Positions 32,927-43,678 of a stretch of DNA of 64,000 nt are shown here, piece by piece. The position numbers and the translations under genes were made by a program. Numbering within the stretch: position 1 is the stretch's first letter; every line of letters starts with the position of its first letter. Origin of the DNA: Entoloma clypeatum (taxonomy: Eukaryota > Basidiomycota > Agaricomycetes > Agaricales > Entolomataceae); NCBI GenBank assembly GCA_963565915.1, contig OY751495.1:3224001-3288000 (forward strand), read 5' to 3'. The notes below the pieces were generated by a model. It did no database searches. It was not told the origin of the DNA and worked only from the letters and a program-made list of their open reading frames with translations.

Positions 32927-33268
32927 TCACTTCAGCCATTTTGCAAGCTTCTTCCAGAGGCCTTCTTTATCCCGAGGTTCTAGCTCTATCAGTCTTCTGA
33001 CACCTTCCTCAAGAATTCCCTTTCTGCCATCGGAATCACTTTTGAACCATTGGTCTTTCAGCTCTGCCACCGCCTCTAACTCTTCTCCAGTCCAGACTGG
33101 GGCACCTTGGGGGACATTTGTCACATCCTGACCCTCAGGCTCCGCCTCTCCATCGCTCTGTTGATCACTGTCCTCCGATTCATCGGCAATCGAGCTGTCA
33201 GTCCCATCATGATCAATGTCACTGGAATCACTCTCCTCATCAATAATTGGGTCGTTCAACCGGGCCAT
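32927..33268 (-). CDS. Acidic protein, divergent partner of the KDZ transposase
   Basis: A 113-codon ORF with a Ser/Asp/Glu-rich N-terminus (SDIDHDGTDSS) and then VWTGEELEAVAEL and a Lys/Trp-rich end (LWKKLAKWLK). It lies head-to-head with the KDZ gene, 157 bp apart. After its stop a second frame continues with WTWKSTQPSDTARPVV, suggesting a frameshift or missed intron. From memory, Agaricomycete KDZ elements often carry a neighbouring gene with a similar Trp/Lys-rich helical segment. I cannot confirm the match. Confidence 0.5.
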   Translation of the reverse strand: MARLNDPIIDEESDSSDIDHDGTDSSIADESEDSDQQSDGEAEPEGQDVTNVPQGAPVWTGEELEAVAELKDQWFKSDSDGRKGILEEGVRRLIELEPRDKEGLWKKLAKWLK

Positions 33269-33424
33269 TTGTGGGGGGGTTTGTCCTTGTCAGGGGAAGG
33301 GGCTTGTCTGGTTGCCTGGCTCACCCTTCTTATACAGTTGTTTACTGAAGATCAGACCCAATTTGCTAGCCAATATATTTATTTTCCCATCCTGTCAATC
33401 ACCCAGATCTCCACCCCTCTCAAG

Positions 33425-36400
33425 ATGCCAAATAGGTTCACGGTTGTTGACAAGCACAAGATTATCCATGTTGCAGGGAATGTACATTCAACACCCAAGG
33501 GTCCACGCGTAAAGCAAATGACCTACAAAGCATCTAAAAAACCAGTCCAAGCTAATATCAAAGCAAACCGCACCTCTGAAAACCCTGTGGAGAAGGCAGA
33601 ACAGGCCGAAACCTGGAACTATGACTTTGGTCCTGAAGATCCCCCACTCTTAGTATTTGAACCAGAGCTTGAGTCAACATTTACTAGCAAAACCCATACC
33701 AAGGTCAGACTCTGCCCTATGTCACCTCCAGTGATAGCTGAGTCTCCTTGTATCTCACAGTCCCAGCATGATTTCATGGATGAATGGTTGCCCTGTTGTC
33801 TTTTGTACCTTAGGGCACTCACATTGCGAGATCATCAAGCATCTACTCAATGTGATCAGTGCTCCACTACTGCAGCATTCTGGCATTGTGAGGACTACTT
33901 TGGATGAAATGTCTTGTGCCGGGAATGCTGCCGGACCACGCACAGTAACCTACCGTTCCATTGAATCCATTACTGGACAGGTACTCACTACGAATGGGAT
34001 TGGCTTTCAAATCTTGGTGTTGTTATTCATCTAGGTCACCGGAGCCAGCCCTGTCCTGTGAACAATCCTGTCAAGATTGCCAGCAAAGTGACAATCGGAG
34101 CTGTCCACTCCAAAGAGTTTCGGCATGATATTTATGAATCACCTTCTGGAACTCGGGACAGGCCATTGGACTGTATCCCATTCACAATCGGTCACATCAA
34201 TGGGATTCACAAGTGCTGGGTAAAACATTGTGGATGTCAAGAGGGTGGTCAAGAGTTTCAGCTATTACAGCTCGGGCTGTACCCTCTCAGTTATCAGAGG
34301 ATCGGATCTGCCTTTACATTTGATCTGTTGGATGGTTGTCATTTGGAGAACCTTGAATGTCATACATCGGTATATCATCTTTACACGAAGCTCCGTCGTT
34401 TGACCTCAGCAATGTTTCCCCATGCTGTTCCTGTATGTACCCCTACCATTAATTGGTGCCCCTTACTCATTGTCCAGCTTTAGAACCGATATCAAGAACT
34501 CTATAGAATCCTCCAACAATGGAGGAACCTCAAGGAGTGGAAATGGAGCGGTGTCATCTATCAGGAGGGCTCCGCCATCGGGCCCAGGTCCCTCACATTG
34601 TTTTGTGCCTCTTGTCCTCAGCCAGGGATCAACATTCCTGACAACTGGCAATCTGATCCAGACACCTTTGCCTACACCCAGAGCTTCGTCATGGATGGAA
34701 ATTTCACTGCGTCCCACCAGAGGCGAAACAACGCTGTTCCCGAGAAATGTCTAACTGACAGCCATCTCTACATGGTCAGCAAAACCAAATATCAATGTCA
34801 TCTTGCTTCTGCAAAGAAATACAAGGAGGTGATGGTCTTTTTGCTCACTTCTGTCCTGTGATTCAACATCTGTAGCCATCAACATGTAACAAGCACCATG
34901 CTATCACTGATAAGTTTGTCAAGCACAAGGGCCAGGACGTCACTGGGATTGGCGCCACGGCATGCGCCCGGCATGGTGCATTTTGCCCAACTGGCGTTGT
35001 TAATTTTCAACTTGGAGAAAGGTATTCATCAACTATCAATCACTCCTATTCATTCTGTAATGTGTTTGTGTGGTGAAAACAGACAAAAGAACATGGATTA
35101 CTCCTTGTGCCATGGAATTACTAATAGCAACATTGGGGACATTGACAGACTGATACTGTATTATGATGTCATCTGCCAGTATTGCGCCTATCTGTTGAGA
35201 AGGGTAAGAGAAGGAAAGATGTTCCTCCCTAACCCCTTGGAAGGAACAATTTACTATGGCATTGGCGCCTTCCACATCTCTGGCCATATCCCCCGATGTT
35301 TCCCCCGATTCTCACCTCAATTTATCCCTGGTGCTGGAGTCATTGATGGCGAGATTCTGGAGACCCTTTGGGCTGTGCTCAATCAAGTATCCCCTAGTAC
35401 ACAGACTGCCACTCTTGCAGCTCGAACAGAACTCCTTGATCACCACATCCTTGATTCAAACTGGAAAAAGATCATAAACATAGGTATGCAAGTGCCTCCA
35501 ATATTGCTCCTCTACTCAATCACCCTCTTTCTGACAGTTCCGACAATTTCCAAAAAATATTGGAAAGCCATACTTGGAGCAGAGCAGAGTGCAAGATATC
35601 TGGAAGAACTGTCAGAGAATATTGATTCCCCGGTCTTTGAAAAAGTGGGAGAAACAAATGTTGGAGGCACAGGCCAACCAAACATCTGACATAGGGGCCA
35701 TGGACATTTTCAATAGTCAGCTGGAAAATGGTGATGAATCCACTTAGCTATGCCCACTGTATACTAACAGCTAGGTGTTCATAGCACCAACATGTGCCGA
35801 AAAACAGCTGGAACTCATTGTGGAGGAGGCCCAATTATCACATCTACGTGGTTGTACATCTTGGCTTGTTGAGGGCTTGGAGATTCAGCAATTACAGTAT
35901 GCCCATCTTTGGCCTGGTGATACGACCGCTGCGCGGCTGTGCGTGAAAATTCACTTTTCCCACAGTTTTGTCAATATAAGAATATAATGCTGGCCCCTTC
36001 ACAAACATATTCTATTGGAACTGATGGTACTACTGGCTACCTAAGAGTGTCTAAATACCACTGGACCACCTTTGGTCATGATCTTGGGAACAGTCACTTT
36101 GAGGGCTTAACCAAAACTTGACACAAAACACTTTATTTCTCAATGGATAAGACCATTGAGGGGACCAGTCATTAATAATGATATCCTATGACCTATCACC
36201 CTATCCAATCACTACTATTGACTATGGACAATCTGAGGGCTCAGGGGACTCATAATAATGAGCAGGATGCCCAGCATCACAGTGTACGATGCGCAATCAC
36301 AGATGCCGTGATGCCGATCCATGTGACTTACCAGAAATAGACCAAACCCTGGAAACGGGTTCCCGGTCTGTGACTTGTTGACACTTCGAACCCTTGATTG

Positions 36401-37707
36401 TCGACGCGCGACCTCACAAAGACTTTCTACAAAAGACAAACAAGTCTAACTACTTATGAAATAAGTGGTTAAGTTCCCGCCACCCTTGAACTAATTGTTG
36501 AGAGTGTTGTTGGGTGTTTGAGGTGTTTGTAGAGCTCTGACCAGAGTCTCTCGCATTTTTCGGCGCTCGTCACAAACTCACTTCTCACCGGTGTCACACT
36601 CCTGACATCCTAGGCAGACTAGTACTACACTCCGAGGCTCAAAAGCTTCGAACCAATGTCACTCCAGATCAAGAACTTACATTGGCAAAAAAGTGTCAAG
36701 CCCTTGATGAGCGGATCGACTGACACCAGGACCAGGCTGAGAAATATCTACCGGGAAGGGCAGTTGACAAGATTCTTGATCCCACTAACAATGGATCTGA
36801 TGATGATTGGGCAACTGATGATGAGAGTCAAGCTGATGAGGATCAGCCAACACCTGGGGCCAATATTCCGTTCACCTTCTCTGCAGCCCTACCTTCTCAG
36901 CTGGCCGTTCTCGCTGACAAGAAGTCCATCTATCTTCCTTCCACAATTGGCTACGAGACTGGGCCTCCAACACCTCATTCACAATGAGCTCTTGCTCCGA
37001 CAAGGCCAGGCAAAGGATGCTTTGCAGGCCATAAGACTGGCAATTGGAGAGAGGTCCTTCCGGTTCCGAAATCAACTCCGGCATGCCAAAAGCAAGGTAA
37101 AGAAGACACGATCCTGGGATGCCATCCACACAGCTGACAAACAGTTGCAACATCATCGGCTTGTCTACAGACAGGCTTGGCATGCCATGGTTCAACTGGG
37201 AGGGGGCAAGGACATCCTCGATCAATACTTGGAGCTCAAACCGGGAGACCTCCACACAAATACCGCCGTCCAGGAGCCCAATGCTCGGGGTCAAAGAAAT
37301 CAGGAGCTGTCTTGGATTTGGAAAATGCCTGGACTGAACTTCACCAATGAACGGACTGTCCTTCATGAATGTGAGCCATTCTCGGCTCGGTGCTGCTTCC
37401 CACTCAATTTCCTCCAGTATATAGGGTAAATTGGCTCAGGGCAAAGTCCCGGCACGACCGCCGGCACGAAGAGCTGGCGATCACCAAACATGAAACGGTT
37501 CGGGTGGTCCTCTGGTTTCAACACCGTGCTCTGGAATGGTGGAATCGAGCTATGGCACAAATTGGCCTTGCCTCATATGAGGGCCTGGCTGCTTATGCCT
37601 TTCAACAGGCTGGAAACTGGGAAAGTTTGAAAATGGTGGCCCTGGGTTCATTCCAGAGGCTCAATCCAGATATCACAAAAGTATTTGGTTTTGAACATAT
37701 TCATGTA
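33425..37707 (+). pseudogene. KDZ-family transposase, decayed
   Basis: A series of plus-strand frames follows the KDZ order: an N-terminal region; a CxC2-like cysteine cluster (CDQCSTTAAFWHCEDY, CRECCRTTH, then GIHKCWVKHCGCQ, about 33840-34240); WRNLKEWK and CASCPQPGIN; DGNF (about 34690); YDVICQYC and HISGH; GAGVIDGEILETLWAVLN (about 35330-35390); NWKK; and a C-terminal region with RQGQAKDALQAIRLAIGE (about 36990-37060). The frame changes many times, with stops (for example 33906) besides possible introns. About 36120-36650 does not fit the family and may be an intron or insertion. Family knowledge: KDZ transposases are RNase H-fold DDE enzymes expanded in Agaricomycetes. Confidence 0.88.
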
Positions 37708-38602
37708 TAGAATGACTGTAAATGATTGTTTCCTGATCTGGATTGACGACATTTAGCCATCCTGAAACCAAAGTCCACCATGTGCTAGATTGTTCCTCAT
37801 CTCTGACAAGAAGGACTCAGCATGCCTTTGCCCCTGGTTTTGGGAACTACAACACTGCCGGTCCAGGGTGCTCAAGATAAGACCTGGGTGTATCTACACC
37901 GATTGCAAGCAGGCTCCGACAGCAGTGAAGTTGGCCCCCCGTCGGGCCCGGGGCATGCCCGCATGCCACTATCAGTATTACCATTTTTGGCCATCTTGAT
38001 TTCCGATGGCCTGATGTGTTTTTTGATAGGTCCGGTCGCCTATGTTTTCCCCCGTCAGACCTGTTTCAGAGTCCTGAACACTTCCCGAAGTCATCATGCC
38101 CTTCCTGGAACTCTTGTGTGGTTATCCAGTGACGAGTGCCATGGTATTATCTATATGACATGACGAGGGACAAGAGAGCTCGATTGAGGATCACCCAAAG
38201 AGGCTCTTCATGCATTTTGTTCGGGGTCATTGTGCCGATAAGGGTGTTCACTCCATTGCCCTGCCTTTTGGGTGCATGCTGATTTAACATCCGACATGTA
38301 TGGGTTTGGTTTGATGAATCCTGATCATAACCCAATACTGACAGCGGCAGTGTTTCCACCCCGTCGGGGCCGGGGGGCACTCGCACCCCTGCTGGCAAAA
38401 TTGCCAGTTTTGGCCTGCTTGATTGCCGAAATTCATGTTCAGCAGATTTGAAGTGCTAAAGATGTTAAAAAGGCATCATAGTAAATCTTGATATATGGCA
38501 CTGTTGGATGTATGCTTGGTGTGGAATTAGATACACAAAAACTATCTCATATAACCTCAGTTGTGCGATAGCAAACTGAGCTGCGATGGGGCCACAGAAT
38601 AG
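37708..38602. repeat. Degenerate repeats downstream of the KDZ gene
   Basis: Two diverged plus-strand copies of a repeat (about 37905-38090 and 38330-38440). They share blocks like ccgtcgggcccgggg...ccatttttggccatcttgatttccg with 38750-38960 (plus) and 41240-41440 (minus). No gene is supported. Confidence 0.6.
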
Positions 38603-38967
38603 CAACCATTATGAATGTAGATCATATTAGACAAAAGATTGTGGCCTTTCACTATTTAAAAAGCCCCATACATGGATATGAATGTAGAATAAAAATACTC
38701 GCTATCTTCGGGCATCAGACTTGCAACTGCAACGGGTCGAGTATCGAAATCCATCCCGATGGTAACCAGATGCCGACCACAGCGGTGTTGGCAACCTGTC
38801 GGGCCCGGGACGCTCCTACATCCCTGTTATCAATATTGGCATTTTTGGCCATCTTGATTTCCGAATTCCCTCCACTTTTTTGTATAGTTCCGGTCACCTT
38901 TATTTCCATCTGTCTGGCCCGTGTCGGAGTTCCCAACATGTCCTTTATACTGTCACCTAGATACCTA

Positions 38968-40141
38968 CTCTTATACATAGTATAATATACTATTACCAAT
39001 CCCCGACCAACCCCCTGAGGTATAGGTGATTAATATGGCTAACTAAGCGGTCAGGGACAGAGGAGTGAGGAGGGGCACATACCTCTTCTTGAGATACTGG
39101 CCTCCCCAGCCAAGATGTTACATGTAGGTTGGTTATAGAGTATATATGTGTGTGGGGGAAGGTACATGGGCACGCCAGCATGGGTAGAACAAGGTGAACA
39201 GAGTGAAGATGTATGTACTTACCTTGGGTGCAGATCATCATCTTGACCCCTCAATATGGTCAGGGCACCTATTTAGGCCTATTCTATAGTATAAATAGGT
39301 CCCCAAGCATTGGTAGTACAACATGTGCAATGGCTAGATTAGGTAGAAAAGTGTATAGAATGAGATGTACATCAAAAATACATATTCCTCAGCTAGCATT
39401 AGTATCTTATGATAGATAAATATATAGAGGGCTACAGAGGGTGTCATGGATGTATATATACACACTGAAAAAGACCCCAAAGGAATCCAAGGAGTGTGAA
39501 AGGTGGGAGACATGATTCAGTACCGAAAACACAACTAGAGAACAAGACTTATTATAAACATACCATCCTGAAGTGCATTTCAGACAAAACGGTATCCTCT
39601 GCCTTCCACACTGCTTGGATTCATTTGGGGTCTTTTTCAGTGTGTATATATACATCCATGACACTCTCTGTAGCCCTCTATATATTTATCTACCATAAGA
39701 CACTAATGCCAGCTGAGGAATATGTATTTTTGATGTGCATCTCATTCTATACACTTTTCTACCTAATTGAGCCATTGCATACCTTGTACTACCAATGCTT
39801 GGAGACCTATTTATACTATAGAATAGGCCTAAATAGGTGCCCTGATCATATTGAGGGGTCAAGATGATGATCTGCACCCAAGGTAAGTACATACATCTTC
39901 ACTCTGTTCACCTTGTTCTACCCATGCTGGTGTGCCCATGTACCTTCCCCCACACACATATATACTTTATAATCAACCTACATGTAACATCTTGGCTGGG
40001 GAGGCCAGTATCTCAAGAAGAGGTATGTGCTCCTCCTCACTCCTCTGTCCCTGACCGCTTAGTTAGCCATATTAATCACCTATACCTCAGGGGGTTGGTC
40101 GGGGATTGGTAATAGTATATTATACTATTTATAAGAGTAGG
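38968..40141. repeat. Giant palindrome, about 545-bp arms
   Basis: Left arm 38968-39511 and right arm 39597-40141 match over nearly their full length, with an 85-bp spacer. Outer edges cctactctta / taagagtagg; inner edges near gaatccaagg/ccttggattc. It would fold into one long hairpin. No coding sequence is supported in the arms. Confidence 0.9.
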
Positions 40142-40893
40142 GGAGATCAAGGGAAGATGTGGGGATGAGGGGAGGTGGCAGGGAGGGGCATGGGAGTCTA
40201 CCAAGACATCATTCAGCATCGTCAGGACTCGATCTGAGGCGGTGGGAGATGGTGGGAATGGGACCTGGACATCATTGATGGAAGCCCCCTTGATTGATCA
40301 TGCATCGTGTGGCACGTCCTGTACCGTTTCTCATGCATCCTCCCACTTGTGTGTGCCCTGCACTCCCCGCGTGTCATGTACCATGTCGAGTGTCCCCCTC
40401 GTCGCGTGTTCTGTATCGTTCCCTGCCATTCTCGTGCATTTCATCAGTGGTCTGACATGGACATGAACAGAGCACTGCAGGGGTCAAGATGATGATCTGC
40501 ACCCAAGGTAAGTACATACATCTTCATTTCTTTCCCCTTGCTCTACCCATGCTGGGGTGCCTATGTACCTTCCCCCACACATATACATACTCTATAATCA
40601 ACCGACATGTAACACATTGGCTGGGGAGGCCCATCTCAAGAAGAGGTATGTGCTCCTCCTCACTCCTCTGTCCCTGACCGCTTTGTTAGCCATATTAATC
40701 ACCTATACCTCAGTACTATTTATAAGAGTAGGGGAGATCAAGGCAAGGTGTGGGGATGAGGGGAGGTGGCAGGGAGGGGCATGAAAGTCTACCAAGACAT
40801 CGTTCAGCATCGTTGGGACTCAATCTGAGGCTGTGGGAGGTGGTGGGAATGGGACCTGGACATTGTCGATGGAAGCCCCCTTGATTGATGGTG
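39855..40893 (+). repeat. Direct duplication of the right palindrome arm
   Basis: 39855-40300 is repeated at 40479-40893 (ggggtcaagatgatgatctg to gaagcccccttgattgat), with small deletions in the second copy. Confidence 0.85.
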
Positions 40894-40990
40894 CAGAATG
40901 TGCTGAGGATCTCTACAAGACATGCTTTGAATCCCTGGGATTTATTCAACAATTCAGTAAACTAGCCTATCTAACACTAACAGTTCTTGT

Positions 40991-41023
40991 TAGAGGTGCA
41001 TCAGGACGCCTGATGCACCTCTA
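40991..41023. repeat. Perfect 15-bp hairpin
   Basis: Arms tagaggtgcatcagg (40991-41005) and its exact complement (41009-41023) around the loop acg. Function unknown. Confidence 0.9.
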
Positions 41024-41701
41024 AATAAGGGGAATATGTGCATTCATCAGGCCTGTAAAAGCCAGAGTAATAGAGTGAACACCTTGATGGAGACAATAAA
41101 CCCTCACAACATGCATGCAGGGGCTCTTGGCCTGATCCTCAATCATGCTCTCATGCTTCGGGTCATTTCATACAAAGAATAACATGGAAGTTTTCCAATT
41201 GTCAATACATCGCCACCCAAAGATAGGAATGATTAGTTTGGGACATGTTCGATCTCCGACATGAGCCCGACGGGGGAAAATAAAGGCGACCGGAACTATA
41301 CACAAAAGTGGGAGGACGTCGGAAATCAAGATGGCCAAAAATGGCAATATTGATAACAGGGATCTGGGAGCGTCCCGGGCCCGACAGGTTGCCAACACCG
41401 CTGTGGTCGGCATCTGGTTACCATCGGGATGGATTTCAATACTCGACCCGTTGCAGTTGTGAGTTTGATGCCTGAAGATAGCGAGTATTTTTATTCTACA
41501 TATATATTCATGTATGGGGCTTTTTACATAGCGAAAGGCCGCAATCTTTTGTTTAATATGATCTACATTCATAATGGTTGCCATATTGTTGGTGAGACAA
41601 CAACTGCAGAGGTGACATGTGTTCTTGGTGGCCTTTCAACTTCATCCTATAATTCGTCTGTGTCCAAATCCTTATAGAAACTGACCCATGGTTCCCTCGA
41701 T

Positions 41702-41781
41702 ATAGGTACAGGGGAATCAGGTAAATCCACCATCGTCTAGCAAATGAAAATCATCCACCAGGGTGACTTCAACGAGCCATG
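41702..41781 (+). pseudogene. G-protein alpha subunit fragment
   Basis: Reading gives IGTGESGKSTIV, a stop (TAG in place of the usual Lys), then QMKIIHQGDFNEP. This is the G1/P-loop and the helix after it in heterotrimeric G-protein alpha subunits (GxGESGKST...KQMKIIH). Only about 27 codons are recognisable, and they sit in transposon sequence 80 bp from element D. It is probably a captured or duplicated host-gene piece. Confidence 0.75.
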
Positions 41782-41865
41782 AGACTTCCCTTCAACCTCC
41801 TCTCCCAGGGGCAACACAATTGCCTTCCACATAACAAAACCTCAAGGATTTCTTCGTCATGTTTC

Positions 41866-42587
41866 TGTTAAATAGGTGAAAAGTCGGAGCTTCGTCGGAG
41901 TCCGTCGGAGGTCGGACGAAGGACTGAGGCCGGAGCGGAACTCCGGGAATGCGGAGGAACGACGAAGGGGAGGGACGTGGCTTCAACGTATGTGTTGCGC
42001 CGCCGTTTGTTGGATAAGGTGTCCCAATTTCAGGAGGTCGGAGGAGAGGTCGGAGATGCGGAGGTCCTCGGAAAGATCTCGGTGAGAGACACGTTGACGT
42101 GGAAATGGTCGGACGACGTCGGAGTTGTGACTCGGACACAGTACTGAGCTCGTCGAAGGGTAACGATGGAGGAAGAGCAGTAGATGAGGATGTCGTCGGC
42201 GTATTGTACCACAGCGAGGATCTCTGGCATGAACGGGGAGTAGAGGAGTGAACTTTGTTGATATCCGAACTGAGGAACTACAGGTATGGTACAAGCTTAA
42301 ATATCTAAATGAGATTACTTTACGGAGATGGTCAGAGTAGGTCCGGAGTTGTGGCGTAAGTTGCCAGCGACTGTAACGAACATCGGAGATGTCGGTCAAC
42401 GGACCATGCGGAAAAGGCGATGCATAAGTAAACGGGAATATGAATATAAAATGCATAAAGGCATGGAGTTATGAATATGAAATGCACGATGGCAACGTGT
42501 GGAGATGCGGAGGTAACGGATGTCCGGAAAGTCCGGAAAGTCGAAGGACGATCGGAGTGGATCGGAGATTCGGAGACGGATATAACA
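41866..42587 (-). repeat. Element D 3' LTR
   Basis: 722 bp. On the element strand it contains an open segment MPEILAVVQYADDILIYCSS, resembling the catalytic motif of a reverse transcriptase. The polypurine tract aagaggggaatac adjoins it at 42588-42600. Confidence 0.93.
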
Positions 42588-42668
42588 GTATTCCCCTCTT
42601 AGGTCTGACACCCATGGAAGACCGCGAGAAAATAAACAAGGTCATGTGGTCTCGGTTATTTAACGGAG

Positions 42669-43610
42669 ATGAGCGGCTTTCAAGGGTTTCTTCCAGTTAC
42701 CACCAACATGCCCCAAGGCTCGAGCACACAGCCCCCCCGATCCAGCGCCAACCTAGACGACTCCGAAGAGGAGCTCCTGCGCCGTCTGGCGCAGATACGC
42801 AAGGAAAAGGAGGAGGCGGAGGCAAGGAAGAAGGCGGAGGCCGAGAGGAGGGCGAGGGAGGCAGAGGCGAAGAAGAAGGCAGAGGCAGAGGCGAAGGCGG
42901 AGAGGAAGAGGACGAAGAAGGTGGGGAAACAGAGGGCGGAGAGCGGAGCGGAGGAATCGGAGGTCCGGGGGGAGGCGTGTCAGGCCTGTGTGCAGGCGAA
43001 GGTGGAGTGCAAGTGGCCATTGTGAGTACCCGCTTTTTTTCATCTTCTTTTTCTTACTGACAGTCTCCTTAGGCAGGGGAAAGGCACCGCATGCCAGCGG
43101 TGTAAAGATGGCAAATGGGTTTGCCTGAAAACCGGCGAGACGAGGGTGAAGCGGAAACGGGGGAAGACGGAGGAGGCCGTTGCGGAGGTCGCGGGCCCGA
43201 GCGGGGCAAAGAACTGCTGCGGCGCAAGGGTCGCGGAGGAGCTCCGGGAGCTCCGGGAGGCTCTGGAGGAGAGAGAGGAGCGGTCGGCGAGGGTCGGTTG
43301 GGCGCTGCTCCGGCAGCTGCAAATTTTAAACAACCACCTCGCCTACCGGAACTTCTTGCTGGAGGCGGCGGCTCCGGAGTCGGAGGATGACGGAGGGGAG
43401 GCGAAAAGTGCGGAAGAGGACGAGGAAGAGGACGAGGAGAAGGACGAGGGGTTGGACGAGGGGGAGCTTGCGGAACTGCAAGCGGAGAAAATGGAGGAGG
43501 AGAAAAAGCAGGCGAGGAAAGCGGAGGAAGAAACAGGGGAAAAAACGGAGGAGTCGGAGGAAGGGTCGGAGAATGAGGGTCCGCCGGCCAAAAAGGCCAA
43601 AACCCAGTAG
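42669..43610 (+). CDS. Antisense Zn2Cys6-type protein gene inside element D
   Basis: Two exons, 42669-43021 and 43073-43610, with a 51-bp GT-AG intron, give 296 residues. The N-terminal half is a charged Glu/Ala/Lys/Arg helix (probable coiled coil, about 25-85). Next comes CQACVQAKVEC, a 10-residue spacer formed across the splice, then CQRCKDGKWVC. This is exactly the C-x2-C-x6-C-x(5-12)-C-x2-C-x6-C pattern of fungal Zn(II)2Cys6 DNA-binding clusters. A leucine-rich helix follows (about 180-230), then an acidic tail ending in a basic PPAKKAKTQ, a possible nuclear signal. It lies between the pol stop and the 3' LTR, opposite to gag-pol. A second copy at 25466-25910 keeps both the motif and the intron. 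Confidence 0.8.
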
Positions 43611-43678
43611 CCCCTCCCCCCTCTAGTTTCTTTTTATTATTTTTATTATTTTTTGCAATATGAGAGTCTTGCGCGCTT

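Larger units (their letters stand above)
38603..41580. repeat. Outer inverted repeat, about 340-bp arms
   Basis: 38603-38943 and 41240-41580 match in inverse orientation (caaccattatgaatgtagatcatat at the outer edge, acatgtcc at the inner edge). They enclose a second, larger palindrome and a direct duplication. Confidence 0.85.

Noticed and set aside
33425..37707. A TET/JBP-type dioxygenase gene, which can accompany KDZ elements
   Set aside because: No HxD...H iron-binding pattern or related sequence was found in any frame of the region.
39000..40680. Repeated short ORFs starting MMICTQGKYIH
   Set aside because: They recur only because the palindrome arm is repeated; no codon bias, motif or intact start in other copies.
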